A stretch of DNA of 64,000 nucleotides, taken from positions 6,511 to 70,510 of the forward strand of contig JAYWCL010000180.1 of the NCBI GenBank assembly GCA_043780595.1, written 5' to 3'. Both the position numbers and the translations under genes were made by a program. The first letter of the stretch is position 1. Every line of letters starts with the position of its first letter. Below are positions 17,065 to 24,782 of the stretch, piece after piece. Source of the stretch: Limnoglobus sp043780595. GTDB taxonomy: Bacteria; Planctomycetota; Planctomycetia; Gemmatales; Gemmataceae. A model generated the notes under the pieces. The model was not told the DNA's origin, searched no databases, and saw only the letters and a list, made by a program, of their open reading frames with translations.

Positions 17065-17949
17065 ATGCGACGACTTTTCGCCGTGGCTGCGATGTTAGCG
17101 TTCGGCCCATTTGCGTCGGCAGCCGAACCGATTACGCTCGATCTGTGGCCCGCGAAGGTGCCGGGCGAGATTAAGGAACTGCCACCCGAAGGACTCATGG
17201 AAGCCAAGCCCGGCCAGATTACCGTGGCACGGCTGGCGAATGTCTCGAAGCCGCAGATTAGCGTGTATCGTGCGGAAAAGCCAAACGGCGCGTGCGTCGT
17301 CGTGGCCCCCGGCGGCGGTTACAGCATATTGGCGATCGAACACGAAGGCACCGATGTCGCCTCGTGGCTGAACTCGCAAGGCGTTACGGCTGTCGTGTTG
17401 AAGTACCGCGTGCCGAAACGCGAGAAGCAATCGCCGGAGAATCTGGCGATGTTGCAAGATGCCCAGCGAGCGATTGGCCTCGTGCGGTCCCATGCGAAGG
17501 AGTGGGGCATCGATGCGAACCGCGTCGGTATGCTCGGCTTCTCGGCGGGCGGCCACCTGACGGCAACGCTGTGTACGAATTACACGAAGCGACTTTACGA
17601 CGCCATCGATGAAGCGGATACGCTTTCGTGCAAGCCCGATTTCGGCGTACTGGTGTACCCCGGCGGGCTGGTCGAGAAAGACTCGGTGACGCTGAAAGCC
17701 GAGATTGCGGTCGATAAGAACACGCCACCCGTATTCTTCGCACACGCCAGCGACGACCCGGTTTCGAGCGAGAACAGCATCGGGATGTACCGGGCGCTGA
17801 AGTCGGCGGGCGTGCCGGCGGAACTGCACTTGTACGCGAGTGGCGGACACGGTTTCGGGCTGCGAACGGGCAAAGGACCAGCGAGCGATTGGCCGAAGCG
17901 ATGTGCCGAGTGGATGACCGCACGCGGCTATTTATCGAAAAAGTCGTAA
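17065..17949 (+). CDS. Secreted alpha/beta hydrolase, acetylxylan-esterase-like (BD-FAE type)
   Basis: 294 residues from ATG 17065, preceded by AAGGAG at 6 nt spacing and opening with a signal peptide (MRRLFAVAAMLAFGPFASAA). 'ITLDLWPAKVPGE' and 'PNGACVVVAPGGGY' are typical of the esterase-lipase family that trims acetyl groups from plant polysaccharides. Nucleophile Ser160 in GFSAGGH; Asp in 'FFAHASDDPVSSENS'; His in 'ASGGHGFGLR'. Likely periplasmic, removing acetyl groups from sugar polymers; substrate unproven. Copy 2 of the 305-bp repeat lies 95 bp upstream. Confidence 0.85.
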   Translation: MRRLFAVAAMLAFGPFASAAEPITLDLWPAKVPGEIKELPPEGLMEAKPGQITVARLANVSKPQISVYRAEKPNGACVVVAPGGGYSILAIEHEGTDVASWLNSQGVTAVVLKYRVPKREKQSPENLAMLQDAQRAIGLVRSHAKEWGIDANRVGMLGFSAGGHLTATLCTNYTKRLYDAIDEADTLSCKPDFGVLVYPGGLVEKDSVTLKAEIAVDKNTPPVFFAHASDDPVSSENSIGMYRALKSAGVPAELHLYASGGHGFGLRTGKGPASDWPKRCAEWMTARGYLSKKS

Positions 17950-18109
17950 GCTCACGACGAGATTTACCGACAGAATGCGAAAAATCAATCGAGTGGACAT
18001 GACTCTCGACCGATCTCTATGCATAACTTGTCTGTAATGATCGCGACGCGATTACCATTACTAAAGTCGAGAGTGTTCTCGGACGGCGGATATTCAAGGA
18101 GTGGTTGAC

Positions 18110-18415
18110 ATGGCTCATATTGTGACGGCGAACTGCAACGATTGTAAGTACACCGATTGCTGCGTCGTCTGTCCGGTCGAATGTTTCTACCAAGACGAAA
18201 TGATGTTGTACATCGACCCAGACGACTGCATCGACTGCGAAGCGTGCGTGCCCGAGTGCCCCGTCGAAGCGATCTTCGGCGAAGCGAACATGCCCGCGCA
18301 GTGGTTGAGCTACACCGAACTGAACAAGCAAAAGTGCATCACGCTCAAGGCGGGCGATGGCCACATCACCGAGAAGAGCGACCCGCGCGAAGGCCCCGAT
18401 TGCAAGAAGAAGTAA
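18110..18415 (+). CDS. fdxA: 7Fe (3Fe-4S/4Fe-4S) ferredoxin
   Basis: 101 residues from ATG 18110 with AAGGAG 8 nt upstream; an in-frame GTG at 18101 overlaps that site and is rejected. Cluster ligands: C9, C17, C21-P and C25 with extra C12 and C18, then C40xxC43xxC46xxxC50-P. This spacing matches FdxA-type seven-iron ferredoxins. Soluble low-potential electron carrier; partner not identifiable here. hemH starts 100 bp downstream in the same direction. Confidence 0.9.
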   Translation: MAHIVTANCNDCKYTDCCVVCPVECFYQDEMMLYIDPDDCIDCEACVPECPVEAIFGEANMPAQWLSYTELNKQKCITLKAGDGHITEKSDPREGPDCKKK

Positions 18416-18515
18416 GCGAAACTGCACGCGATTCCGTACGGGGTTTGGGGTTCGGTTAGGCGACACGCCTACCATGACCTCAGACCCCGCGTGCGTTGTG
18501 TTTCCGAGGTTTTTC

Positions 18516-19544
18516 ATGACCGGCATCTTGCTCATTCCACTCGGCACACCCGATGCGCCGACCGGTCGCGCCCTGCGACCTTACCTGCGTCAGTTCCTGT
18601 TCGACCCGCGCGTCGTCGAAACAAAACCGTACACCCGCAGTTACCTCCTGCCCGGCAAAACCCCCGCGCCGCGGAAAAGCCCACCGGCGTGGCTGTGGTC
18701 GATCCTCATGAATGGCATCATCTTGCCGTTCCGCTCGCCGTCGTCCGCGAAAAAGTACGCGCGCATCTGGGACGAAGCGACCGGCTCGCCGCTCATGCAC
18801 CACTCGATTCAGCAATCCGAACTGCTCCAGCAGCGCTTCCCGAACAATCCCGTGCGGTTCGGCATGATAGTCGGCAATCCGTCGGTCGAATCCGTCGTGA
18901 CCGACATGCTCGCGAAAGGCGTCGATCGCATCGTGGCGATCCCGATGTTCCCGCAATACTCGTCGACCACCACCGCGAGCGCCACCGATGCCTTGTTCAA
19001 AGTCATGTTGAAACTCCGGATCGTGCCCGCCGTGCGGTTCTCGCCACCGTATTACGAACACCCGACGTATATCCGTGCGCTCGCGCAGAACATCCAGGAC
19101 GACATCGCAAAGCTCGATTGGGAGCCGGAGCATTTCGTGTTCAGCTTCCACGGCATCCCGCAAAAGTACGCCCAGCGCGGCGACCCGTATGCTACGCACT
19201 GCGTCCACACCACGCAGGCGCTGGTTGCAAAGCTCGGTTGGAGCCGCGACCGCTGGACGCGCACGTTCCAGTCGCGGTTCGGTCGCGACCCGTGGCTGAA
19301 GCCGTACACCGACGATGTCCTCGAAGAGCTTGCGAAGAAGGGCGTCCGCCGCGTCGCCGTGTCGTTGCCCGGCTTTACCGCCGACTGCCTCGAAACCATC
19401 GATGAAATCGGCCACGAATCGGAGGAAGTGTTCCACAAAGCGGGCGGCGAGAAACTGCGAGCCATGCCGTGCCTGAACGAGCACCCGATCTGGATCGACG
19501 CGCTCGAAGCGATCGCCCGCGAAGAAGGCCACGGCTGGCTGTAG
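18516..19544 (+). CDS. hemH: Ferrochelatase
   Basis: 342 residues from ATG 18516 (CGAGG at about 5 nt); the open frame runs further upstream through fdxA, but 'MTGILLIPLGTPDAP' is the natural family start. Conserved 'RPYLRQFLFDPRVVE', 'PMFPQYSSTTTAS', the catalytic His212 in 'FSFHGIPQKY' and Glu293 in 'ADCLETIDEI'. Inserts Fe2+ into protoporphyrin IX, last step of the protoporphyrin-dependent heme route. Adjacent to a ferredoxin. The many c-type cytochrome proteins in this window imply demand for heme. Confidence 0.95.
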   Translation: MTGILLIPLGTPDAPTGRALRPYLRQFLFDPRVVETKPYTRSYLLPGKTPAPRKSPPAWLWSILMNGIILPFRSPSSAKKYARIWDEATGSPLMHHSIQQSELLQQRFPNNPVRFGMIVGNPSVESVVTDMLAKGVDRIVAIPMFPQYSSTTTASATDALFKVMLKLRIVPAVRFSPPYYEHPTYIRALAQNIQDDIAKLDWEPEHFVFSFHGIPQKYAQRGDPYATHCVHTTQALVAKLGWSRDRWTRTFQSRFGRDPWLKPYTDDVLEELAKKGVRRVAVSLPGFTADCLETIDEIGHESEEVFHKAGGEKLRAMPCLNEHPIWIDALEAIAREEGHGWL

Positions 19545-19572
19545 GTATCGATTCTTGTCTCAGGCAGCAAAT

Positions 19573-19593
19573 CGGCGACGCGAATCGTCGCCG
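19573..19593. terminator. Hairpin between convergent hemH and DUF3500 gene
   Basis: Perfect 8-bp stem CGGCGACG / CGTCGCCG with a 5-nt loop, 28 bp after the hemH stop and 45 bp past the stop of the opposite gene. No strong T-run, so termination is plausible rather than certain. Confidence 0.5.
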
Positions 19594-19637
19594 TTGGATT
19601 TGCGAGTGACCATACGCTGGGATTATAGGTTATAGGC

Positions 19638-20666
19638 TCATGCCACTCCGGCGATGTTCACGTAGGTGTGAACGTGTGGCAGTACGCGGAAGTTCCAGAT
19701 GAAGCCGGGGCCTTCGAGCCGCCAGAAGTGCCACTGGATCGCATCGCCCGCTTCCTCGTAGTAGAATGCGAGGTGGATTTTCTCCATGCCGCCATTCTTC
19801 TTGAGCAGGTCCATCACCTCGTCGGCGTCTTCCTTGCGGAACGGCGACAGTAGCTCGCGCATCACCGATTCGACGAGTGCCCGCTGATCCTTCGACAACT
19901 CCTGAATGCTGAGGCCGGGGAACTTCATGCCGTTCTTGCGAAACTGCACCGACGGGGCCAGTTCGCCCGGCGTGCCATCGATCGACGCGGCCTTACGTTG
20001 CTTCTCGCTGAGCGCATTGAAGACACTCCAGACGGCTTGCGTTTGATAATAGAAGACGTTCTCTTTCGACGAGCCGTCCGGCGTGTGGCCGTAATACATC
20101 GGCCCGCCGAATGCCGCATCCGGTTCGGAATTCCCATCGCAACGCACCGTCAGGTGGTGCCCCGCGAACACGAGCGAAAATTTGTTCTTGTCGGTCGGCT
20201 CGCCGTAGATCGTCGCGCCGATTCCCGTGAACGAACCACTCGCGTCGAAGTTTCCGCCCCGGCTAAGGCGATGATAGCCTTCATCCCCGGCGGCGATGCT
20301 GCGGAAGATGCGGTCGAGGAGTTCTTGTTGCGGCTTCGTGTAGACGTCGCGGATTTTCTTGCCGATCGGCGCGTTGTACATGCCGAGACGGGTCGGGATG
20401 CCTTTCTTGATGGCATGATCCCAGGGGAACACGACGAGCGGTTTTTGCTCGGCGGACAGCGTCGCGAAGAGTTCGCGGACGAGGTCTTCGGCTGGCTTCA
20501 CGACCGCCATCGGCTTGACGGTGTCCAGCGCCCTCGCGGCACCAGCGGCTCCGCCGATGGACAGTATCGCGGCGGCGTGACCAACGGTGCGAAAGAACGA
20601 GCGCCGATCGACCGGCGGCATCCCTTCGCATTCGGGGCATTCCCGCTGTGGTTCCATTCGGTTCAT
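19638..20666 (-). CDS. Exported DUF3500 protein
   Basis: 342 residues from ATG 20666, with GGAG about 6 nt upstream; the frame is open far beyond this point, but that extension overlaps the promoter of the opposite gene. Twin-arginine signal 'DRRSFFRTVGHAAAILSIGG', cleaved about 'ARALD'. 'CPECEGMPPVDRR' before it is a typical planctomycete lead-in. DUF3500 features: 'FPWDHAIKKG', 'FAGHHLTVRCD', 'EKIHLAFYYEEAGDAIQWHFWRLEGPGF', 'HVHTYVNI'. The conserved histidines suggest metal binding; function unknown. Confidence 0.8.
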   Translation of the reverse strand: MNRMEPQRECPECEGMPPVDRRSFFRTVGHAAAILSIGGAAGAARALDTVKPMAVVKPAEDLVRELFATLSAEQKPLVVFPWDHAIKKGIPTRLGMYNAPIGKKIRDVYTKPQQELLDRIFRSIAAGDEGYHRLSRGGNFDASGSFTGIGATIYGEPTDKNKFSLVFAGHHLTVRCDGNSEPDAAFGGPMYYGHTPDGSSKENVFYYQTQAVWSVFNALSEKQRKAASIDGTPGELAPSVQFRKNGMKFPGLSIQELSKDQRALVESVMRELLSPFRKEDADEVMDLLKKNGGMEKIHLAFYYEEAGDAIQWHFWRLEGPGFIWNFRVLPHVHTYVNIAGVA

Positions 20667-20897
20667 GGCAATCTCCAGAAGTGTCAGAGAGGCAGAAACA
20701 GCACGCGCCCCAATCCTAACGCGCCCATCTCGCCGCGTCGAAGGAAAAATTGCTCGACTGAATAGGGCGTTCGATCGAATTGCAGTACTCTCACCGAATT
20801 TTCCTTCGCACTTGGACGCGGATTGAGATATATTGCATCCGAACCGGTCGATGGTCGTTCCGGGTCGAGTGCCGTTACTTTTTCGGAGATCGTAGAG

Positions 20898-21326
20898 ATG
20901 ATTTCGCTGGCTCGTCGATTGGTGGCCTGTTTCACGGTGGGTGTCCTCGCGGTGGCGTTCTCGGTCGGCTCGTTTGCCGCCGACGACAAAAAGAAGGACG
21001 ACAAGAACCCCACGATCAAAGAGATCATGAAGAAGGTTCCCCTTAAAGACGGGCTGGCCGCTAAGACCAACGCCGCGGCCAAGGTCGAAAAGTGGGAAGA
21101 CGCGCAGAAGATGGCCAAGCAACTTGCCGAGTACGGCGAAGCGCTCGGCAAGAACAAGCCGAAAAAGGGCGACAACGATTCGTGGGAAAAGCACGCGAAA
21201 CTCTTCTCGGAATCGATGACGTCGATCAGCGATGGTGCGGAGAAGAAAGACAAAGACGCGGTCAATGACGCAGTAGCGAAGTTCGGCAAATCGTGCAAAG
21301 CCTGCCACGATTCGCACAAAAACTAA
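20898..21326 (+). CDS. Small secreted cytochrome c-like protein
   Basis: 142 residues from ATG 20898 (GGAG 13-16 nt and GAG just upstream). Signal peptide 'MISLARRLVACFTVGVLAVAF' with cleavage near 'SFAA'. A helical, Lys-rich body of about 100 residues carries a single heme site C133KACH137 close to the C-terminus, the layout of a cytochrome c' / c556-type four-helix bundle. Likely periplasmic electron carrier or heme sensor. Followed by a strong terminator at 21347-21378. Confidence 0.8.
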   Translation: MISLARRLVACFTVGVLAVAFSVGSFAADDKKKDDKNPTIKEIMKKVPLKDGLAAKTNAAAKVEKWEDAQKMAKQLAEYGEALGKNKPKKGDNDSWEKHAKLFSESMTSISDGAEKKDKDAVNDAVAKFGKSCKACHDSHKN

Positions 21327-21338
21327 CGCGAACGATAG

Positions 21339-21596
21339 TCAGTACCCAACGCGGCCCGTCAATTGGCGGGCCGCGTTGCGTTGGAAGCGGTCCCCAGGAT
21401 GCTGTACGGCATAGGCGTCGGTGGCGAGGCGATAGACGTCGAAGTATGCGGCGAAATCTTTGGAATGACGCGCGAACAACATCCCCGCAGCGGCCGCGCA
21501 CCCAGGCGACGACTCCATGTACTGGTGGGTCGGCCCATCAATCGGCGGGAACAAGCCACCGCAACCGTCGCACGCAACAGGTTCGTTTCCGGCCAT
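21339..21596 (-). pseudogene. Truncated DUF5946 gene
   Basis: 85 codons reading 'CDGCGGLFPPIDGPTHQY', 'ESSPGCAAAAGMLFARH' and 'FDVYRLATDAYAVQHPGD', the characteristic N-terminal half of DUF5946. Normal members are about twice this length. After 'AVQHPGD' the reading becomes 'RFQRNAARQLTGRVGY' and stops; those last codons are encoded by the terminator hairpin of the neighbouring cytochrome gene. I read it as a 3'-truncated remnant. Confidence 0.6.
21347..21378 (+). terminator. Terminator of the cytochrome c-like gene
   Basis: Perfect 12-bp stem CAACGCGGCCCG / CGGGCCGCGTTG with an 8-nt loop, 20 bp after the stop at 21326. It overlaps the end of the truncated DUF5946 frame on the other strand. 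Confidence 0.7.
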
Positions 21597-21648
21597 GATT
21601 TTCGAGATTCGCCTTGAGTCCGCACGCGGCGAGTGCCAAGTTGCGATT

Positions 21649-21811
21649 TTACACGGTGGCCGGCAACCGTTCGCGAACGGCGTCGAGGTCCGGTGCTGTC
21701 ACGAGTCCTGAATCAAGGAAACGCGCGGCATCAATGCCACGCCGGCTTCGCCAAACTTCACATCGAGAATCGACTCGATGTTCTCATACGCATTCTCATT
21801 ACGTCCTTTAC
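21649..21811 (-). pseudogene. Frameshifted C-terminal remnant, DUF4351/Rpn-like
   Basis: One leftward frame reads 'NAYENIESILDVKFGEAGVA' then 'LMPRV' before stopping; the adjacent frame continues 'RFLDSGLVTAPDLDAVRERL' to a stop at 21649. Joined by one frameshift they resemble the C-terminal tail (a DUF4351-like helical segment with the FGEAG core) of Rpn-family putative transposase/nuclease proteins. No upstream part is visible. Tentative. Confidence 0.35.
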
Positions 21812-21869
21812 AGGGCAGCTTGCGCCATCAACACCCGTTCGTTACGGACAGAGGAATTATCCCATTCTT

Positions 21870-21911
21870 GGCGAGCGGGGGAGGTCACTCGGCTTACACC
21901 CACCGCTCGCC
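21870..21911. repeat. GGCGAGCGG-type inverted repeat, copy 3
   Basis: GGCGAGCGG at 21870-21878 pairs with CCGCTCGCC at 21903-21911; the 18-bp motif GGCGAGCGGGGGAGGTCA is identical to those at 4764 and 4918. It lies 15 bp past the stop of the permease gene and could help end its transcript. Confidence 0.65.
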
Positions 21912-21926
21912 TTAACCTCACTTATC

Positions 21927-22877
21927 TCAGCATTCGCACGAGACGCCATGTGCGGCTTTACGACCGCGTAAGGTGGCATACAGGAACGTCGCGAAGAAAC
22001 AGGCGACGCTGAGGATGATGATCGTCCCCGATGGCCGGAGCGGGATCGAACGACCGTCGGCCATTGGAATTTCATACTGGCTGATGCGATAGCCGATGAG
22101 GCCGCAACCGAGGTTGATGCTGAGCGTAAGCAAGAACATCTGGCGTAAGTTTCGTGCGCAATTTGCAGCAGCGGCGGCGGGAACGACGAGGAGCGCATTG
22201 ATCAACAACACGCCGACCGCCTTGATCGACAAATTCACGACGAGCGCGAGCAAGATAATGAACAGGTAATTGTTCAACCGCACCGATACTCGACGCGAAC
22301 GCGCGAGGCTCGGGTTGAAACTCGCGAACATCAAGGAGTTAAACCGAAGCAACAGGAACGCCACGGTGACGATGGTGAGAATCAACAGGAACAGCAGGTC
22401 GGCCGGCGTGGCATACACCGGCGAGCCGAACAGGAATTGCTCCGGATCGAAGCGAACGCGCTTGGACAGTTCGGGGAGTAACATCGCGCCGAAGCCGACG
22501 GCGAGCGCGAAAAACACCCCGATGAGCGAATCGGCAGACAAGCTCGTGCGTTCGCGGAAGAATGCGATCGCCGTACCCGTAATCGCCCCGAACGCGACCA
22601 TTACGACGGGAATCACCCATTGCAGCGGGGAACTGTCGAGAGCGGTGAGACGCGGATTTAAGATCAGGATGGTCAGCACGCCGAGCGCGGCCCCGGCGAA
22701 CGCGGTGTGCGCCATCGCATCGCTGAAGAACGCCATGCGGTTGCCGACGACGAGCGAGCCAACCAACCCGCACACGATGCTAACGAGCGTAATCGCGATG
22801 ACCGCTTTCACGTCCCAGATCGGGACATCGAGGCCATTCGCGAGGTTTTCGATGAGAGTCTGAAATGCGTCGATCAC
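21927..22877 (-). CDS. ZnuB/MntB-type metal ABC transporter permease
   Basis: 316 residues if the GTG at 22877 is used; the frame is open to 23021, but the extra residues are not family-like and cover a dispersed repeat. Eight to nine hydrophobic helices. ABC-3 family signatures: 'VGNRMAFFSDAMAHTAFAGAALG', 'ERTSLSADSLIGVFFALAVGFGAML' and 'VGVLLINALLVVPAAAAANCARN'. Inner-membrane permease for Zn2+, Mn2+ or Fe2+ uptake. No ATPase or binding-protein gene adjoins it, so the partners must be elsewhere if it works. Start uncertain. Confidence 0.85.
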   Translation of the reverse strand: MIDAFQTLIENLANGLDVPIWDVKAVIAITLVSIVCGLVGSLVVGNRMAFFSDAMAHTAFAGAALGVLTILILNPRLTALDSSPLQWVIPVVMVAFGAITGTAIAFFRERTSLSADSLIGVFFALAVGFGAMLLPELSKRVRFDPEQFLFGSPVYATPADLLFLLILTIVTVAFLLLRFNSLMFASFNPSLARSRRVSVRLNNYLFIILLALVVNLSIKAVGVLLINALLVVPAAAAANCARNLRQMFLLTLSINLGCGLIGYRISQYEIPMADGRSIPLRPSGTIIILSVACFFATFLYATLRGRKAAHGVSCEC

Positions 22878-22984
22878 GCGACCGCCCCGTTTTCGGGTGA
22901 GTTTCGTCCACTGATGTGTGTTGTACGACTTTGTATAAACAAAAGATCGAACGACGGGAGTGGAAAGGTTGCCGATTAAAGAAT

Positions 22985-23068
22985 GACAGGATTTAAAGGA
23001 TTCACAAGACGTAAGAAGCAATATTCAGTCCAGGTTTATCTTTCCTGTTCCATCCTGCAAATCCTGTC
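22985..23068. repeat. GACAGGATTT...AAATCCTGTC inverted repeat
   Basis: GACAGGATTT at 22985-22994 and its exact reverse complement AAATCCTGTC at 23059-23068, with further degenerate 'AGGATT' and 'TCCTGT' units inside. This matches a class of 'aggatt/aatcct' repeats that I recall from many unrelated bacterial genomes. Non-coding; it lies between the kinase and permease genes. Confidence 0.7.
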
Positions 23069-23094
23069 CGAATAACTGGTAATCGGTTGCGAAA

Positions 23095-24576
23095 CTACCG
23101 TGCGAAGTAGACGGCTCCGACGACAATCGACGCGAACACGAGGATGCCGAGAAGGATCGCCGCGATCAGCCAGAGCCGCGATTGGCCCGATTTCACCGGC
23201 GGGGCAAGGGCTTTGGCTTTGCTCGTCGAACCGCGAGGAATACGTGCAATCGCATCGGGGGCTGCGTTCGAGTTGGAGCCTTTTAGCGGTTCGGTCGTGC
23301 TCGAACGCATCGTCGGCATGGTCGCTTGATCGTAATCGGCACCGACCTGCACGTTTGGCGTTCGCGGGCCGCTCTTGTCAGTCGTGACATCGTATTTGTT
23401 TGAACTCGCGCCGCCGCGACGTGGGCCTCTTGCGCCCCCACGGCTCGATGCGCCCGCCTTCACTTTGTCTGCCGAGTGCCCGGCCAATGCGAGAACTACT
23501 GCACACAGTTCGGGCATCTCGTGATCGGGCGGGGCTTCGATCGGCAAATCGGCCCACTCGGCGAGCGCCTCGGCCACTTCAATCGGCGTCTGGTAGCGGT
23601 TCTCGGGACGCTTCCGCAGCATTTTCTTTAACACTTCGAGCATGCCGGGTGGCACATCGTCGCGGAAATCGTTGACCGACTGCGGCTCGGATGTCTGATG
23701 GAACACGAGCTTCTGCGCGATTGTGCCTTCCGGCACCGGGGACTGCCCCGTCAGCATGAAGTAGAAGGTTCCACCCAGCGCGTAAATATCGGCGCGGATA
23801 TCGACGACGTTGCTGAGTGCCTGTTCGGGCGCGAGATAATCGGCGGTGCCGAGTACGCATTTATCGTCGTATTTCGCGGTCAAGTTGTCAGTTTTGTCGT
23901 TGAAAAAGCGTGCGAGGCCCATGTCGAGTAGCTTCACGGTACCAGTGCGGTCGAGGAGCACATTGCCGGGCTTTACGTCGCGGTGAACCATGCCGAGATC
24001 GTTGGCATGATGCAGCCCCACAGCCGATTGCGCGATGTAGTGCGCCACGCGGATCGGGTCCATCGGGCCGAAGCGGGCGACGATCTCCTGCATACTCGCG
24101 CCATCGACGTATTCCATCACCAGGAAGTGCAGGTTCTCGGCTTTGTCGATGTCGTGGGCACGAACGAGGTTCGGGTGATCCATCGCAGCCACCGCACGCG
24201 CTTCGCGGTAGAATCGCTCGAGGTTCGACGGATCGCTGAGTTTTTCGAGCGGAAGCACTTTGACGGCCACCAGCCGCTTCATGAAGACGTGTTCGCAAAG
24301 GTACACCGCACCCATGCCGCCGACGCCGATGAGTTCGAGCAAGCGATATTTGCCCGCGACCATAAACCGCTTGTACCGACCGAGTTTGAGCTGCTTCGAC
24401 TGAAATTTGGTGATCAAACCTTCGCGAATGAACGTAGCCGCTGTCTCGTCAATCGTATCGAGCGGCAGCGATTCATTGGTGAAACGCTCCATTTCGGAAG
24501 TCAATCGGTCGTCGTTCACTAGCCCACTCTTGCGGACGAAGTCGACGAATTCGGCAGTATTCGCAGGCGCGGGCAT
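23095..24576 (-). CDS. Membrane-anchored Ser/Thr protein kinase
   Basis: 493 residues from ATG 24576 ('MPAPANTAEFVDFVRKSGLV'). Residues 1-85 are a planctomycete kinase leader ('FIREGLITKFQSKQLKLGRYKRF'). Kinase domain about 92-350: 'LLELIGVGGMGAVYL', 'VAVKVLP', HRDVKPGN from His198 (catalytic Asp200), DMG in place of DFG ('LLDMGLARFF'), 'GTADYLAPEQ'. A Gly/Arg/Ser-rich linker leads to one membrane helix at the extreme C-terminus ('LWLIAAILLGILVFASIVVG'), so the kinase domain is cytoplasmic. Divergent from the molybdopterin oxidoreductase. Confidence 0.92.
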   Translation of the reverse strand: MPAPANTAEFVDFVRKSGLVNDDRLTSEMERFTNESLPLDTIDETAATFIREGLITKFQSKQLKLGRYKRFMVAGKYRLLELIGVGGMGAVYLCEHVFMKRLVAVKVLPLEKLSDPSNLERFYREARAVAAMDHPNLVRAHDIDKAENLHFLVMEYVDGASMQEIVARFGPMDPIRVAHYIAQSAVGLHHANDLGMVHRDVKPGNVLLDRTGTVKLLDMGLARFFNDKTDNLTAKYDDKCVLGTADYLAPEQALSNVVDIRADIYALGGTFYFMLTGQSPVPEGTIAQKLVFHQTSEPQSVNDFRDDVPPGMLEVLKKMLRKRPENRYQTPIEVAEALAEWADLPIEAPPDHEMPELCAVVLALAGHSADKVKAGASSRGGARGPRRGGASSNKYDVTTDKSGPRTPNVQVGADYDQATMPTMRSSTTEPLKGSNSNAAPDAIARIPRGSTSKAKALAPPVKSGQSRLWLIAAILLGILVFASIVVGAVYFAR

Positions 24577-24782
24577 GATGTTGCGAACCTGTTCCAAGTA
24601 AATAAAAGTTCGGACGTTTCGCGCGTCAATCTCAATGCAATGTAGACAATCTTGCGACGGGTGTAACCATATCGCAACTCCTTCGGTCACTTTTTTCGGT
24701 TTTTTATCGCACGCTCGCCGTCGAACACCATCGCGAATGGCGCGGAAATCCCGTATTCTGACCACAGAACGAGGTGTTTCCC

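Noticed and set aside
20667..21317. N-terminal extension of the DUF3500 gene to 559 codons
   Set aside because: The extension is antisense to the cytochrome c-like gene and Arg/Leu-rich; the twin-arginine signal and Shine-Dalgarno place the start at 20666.
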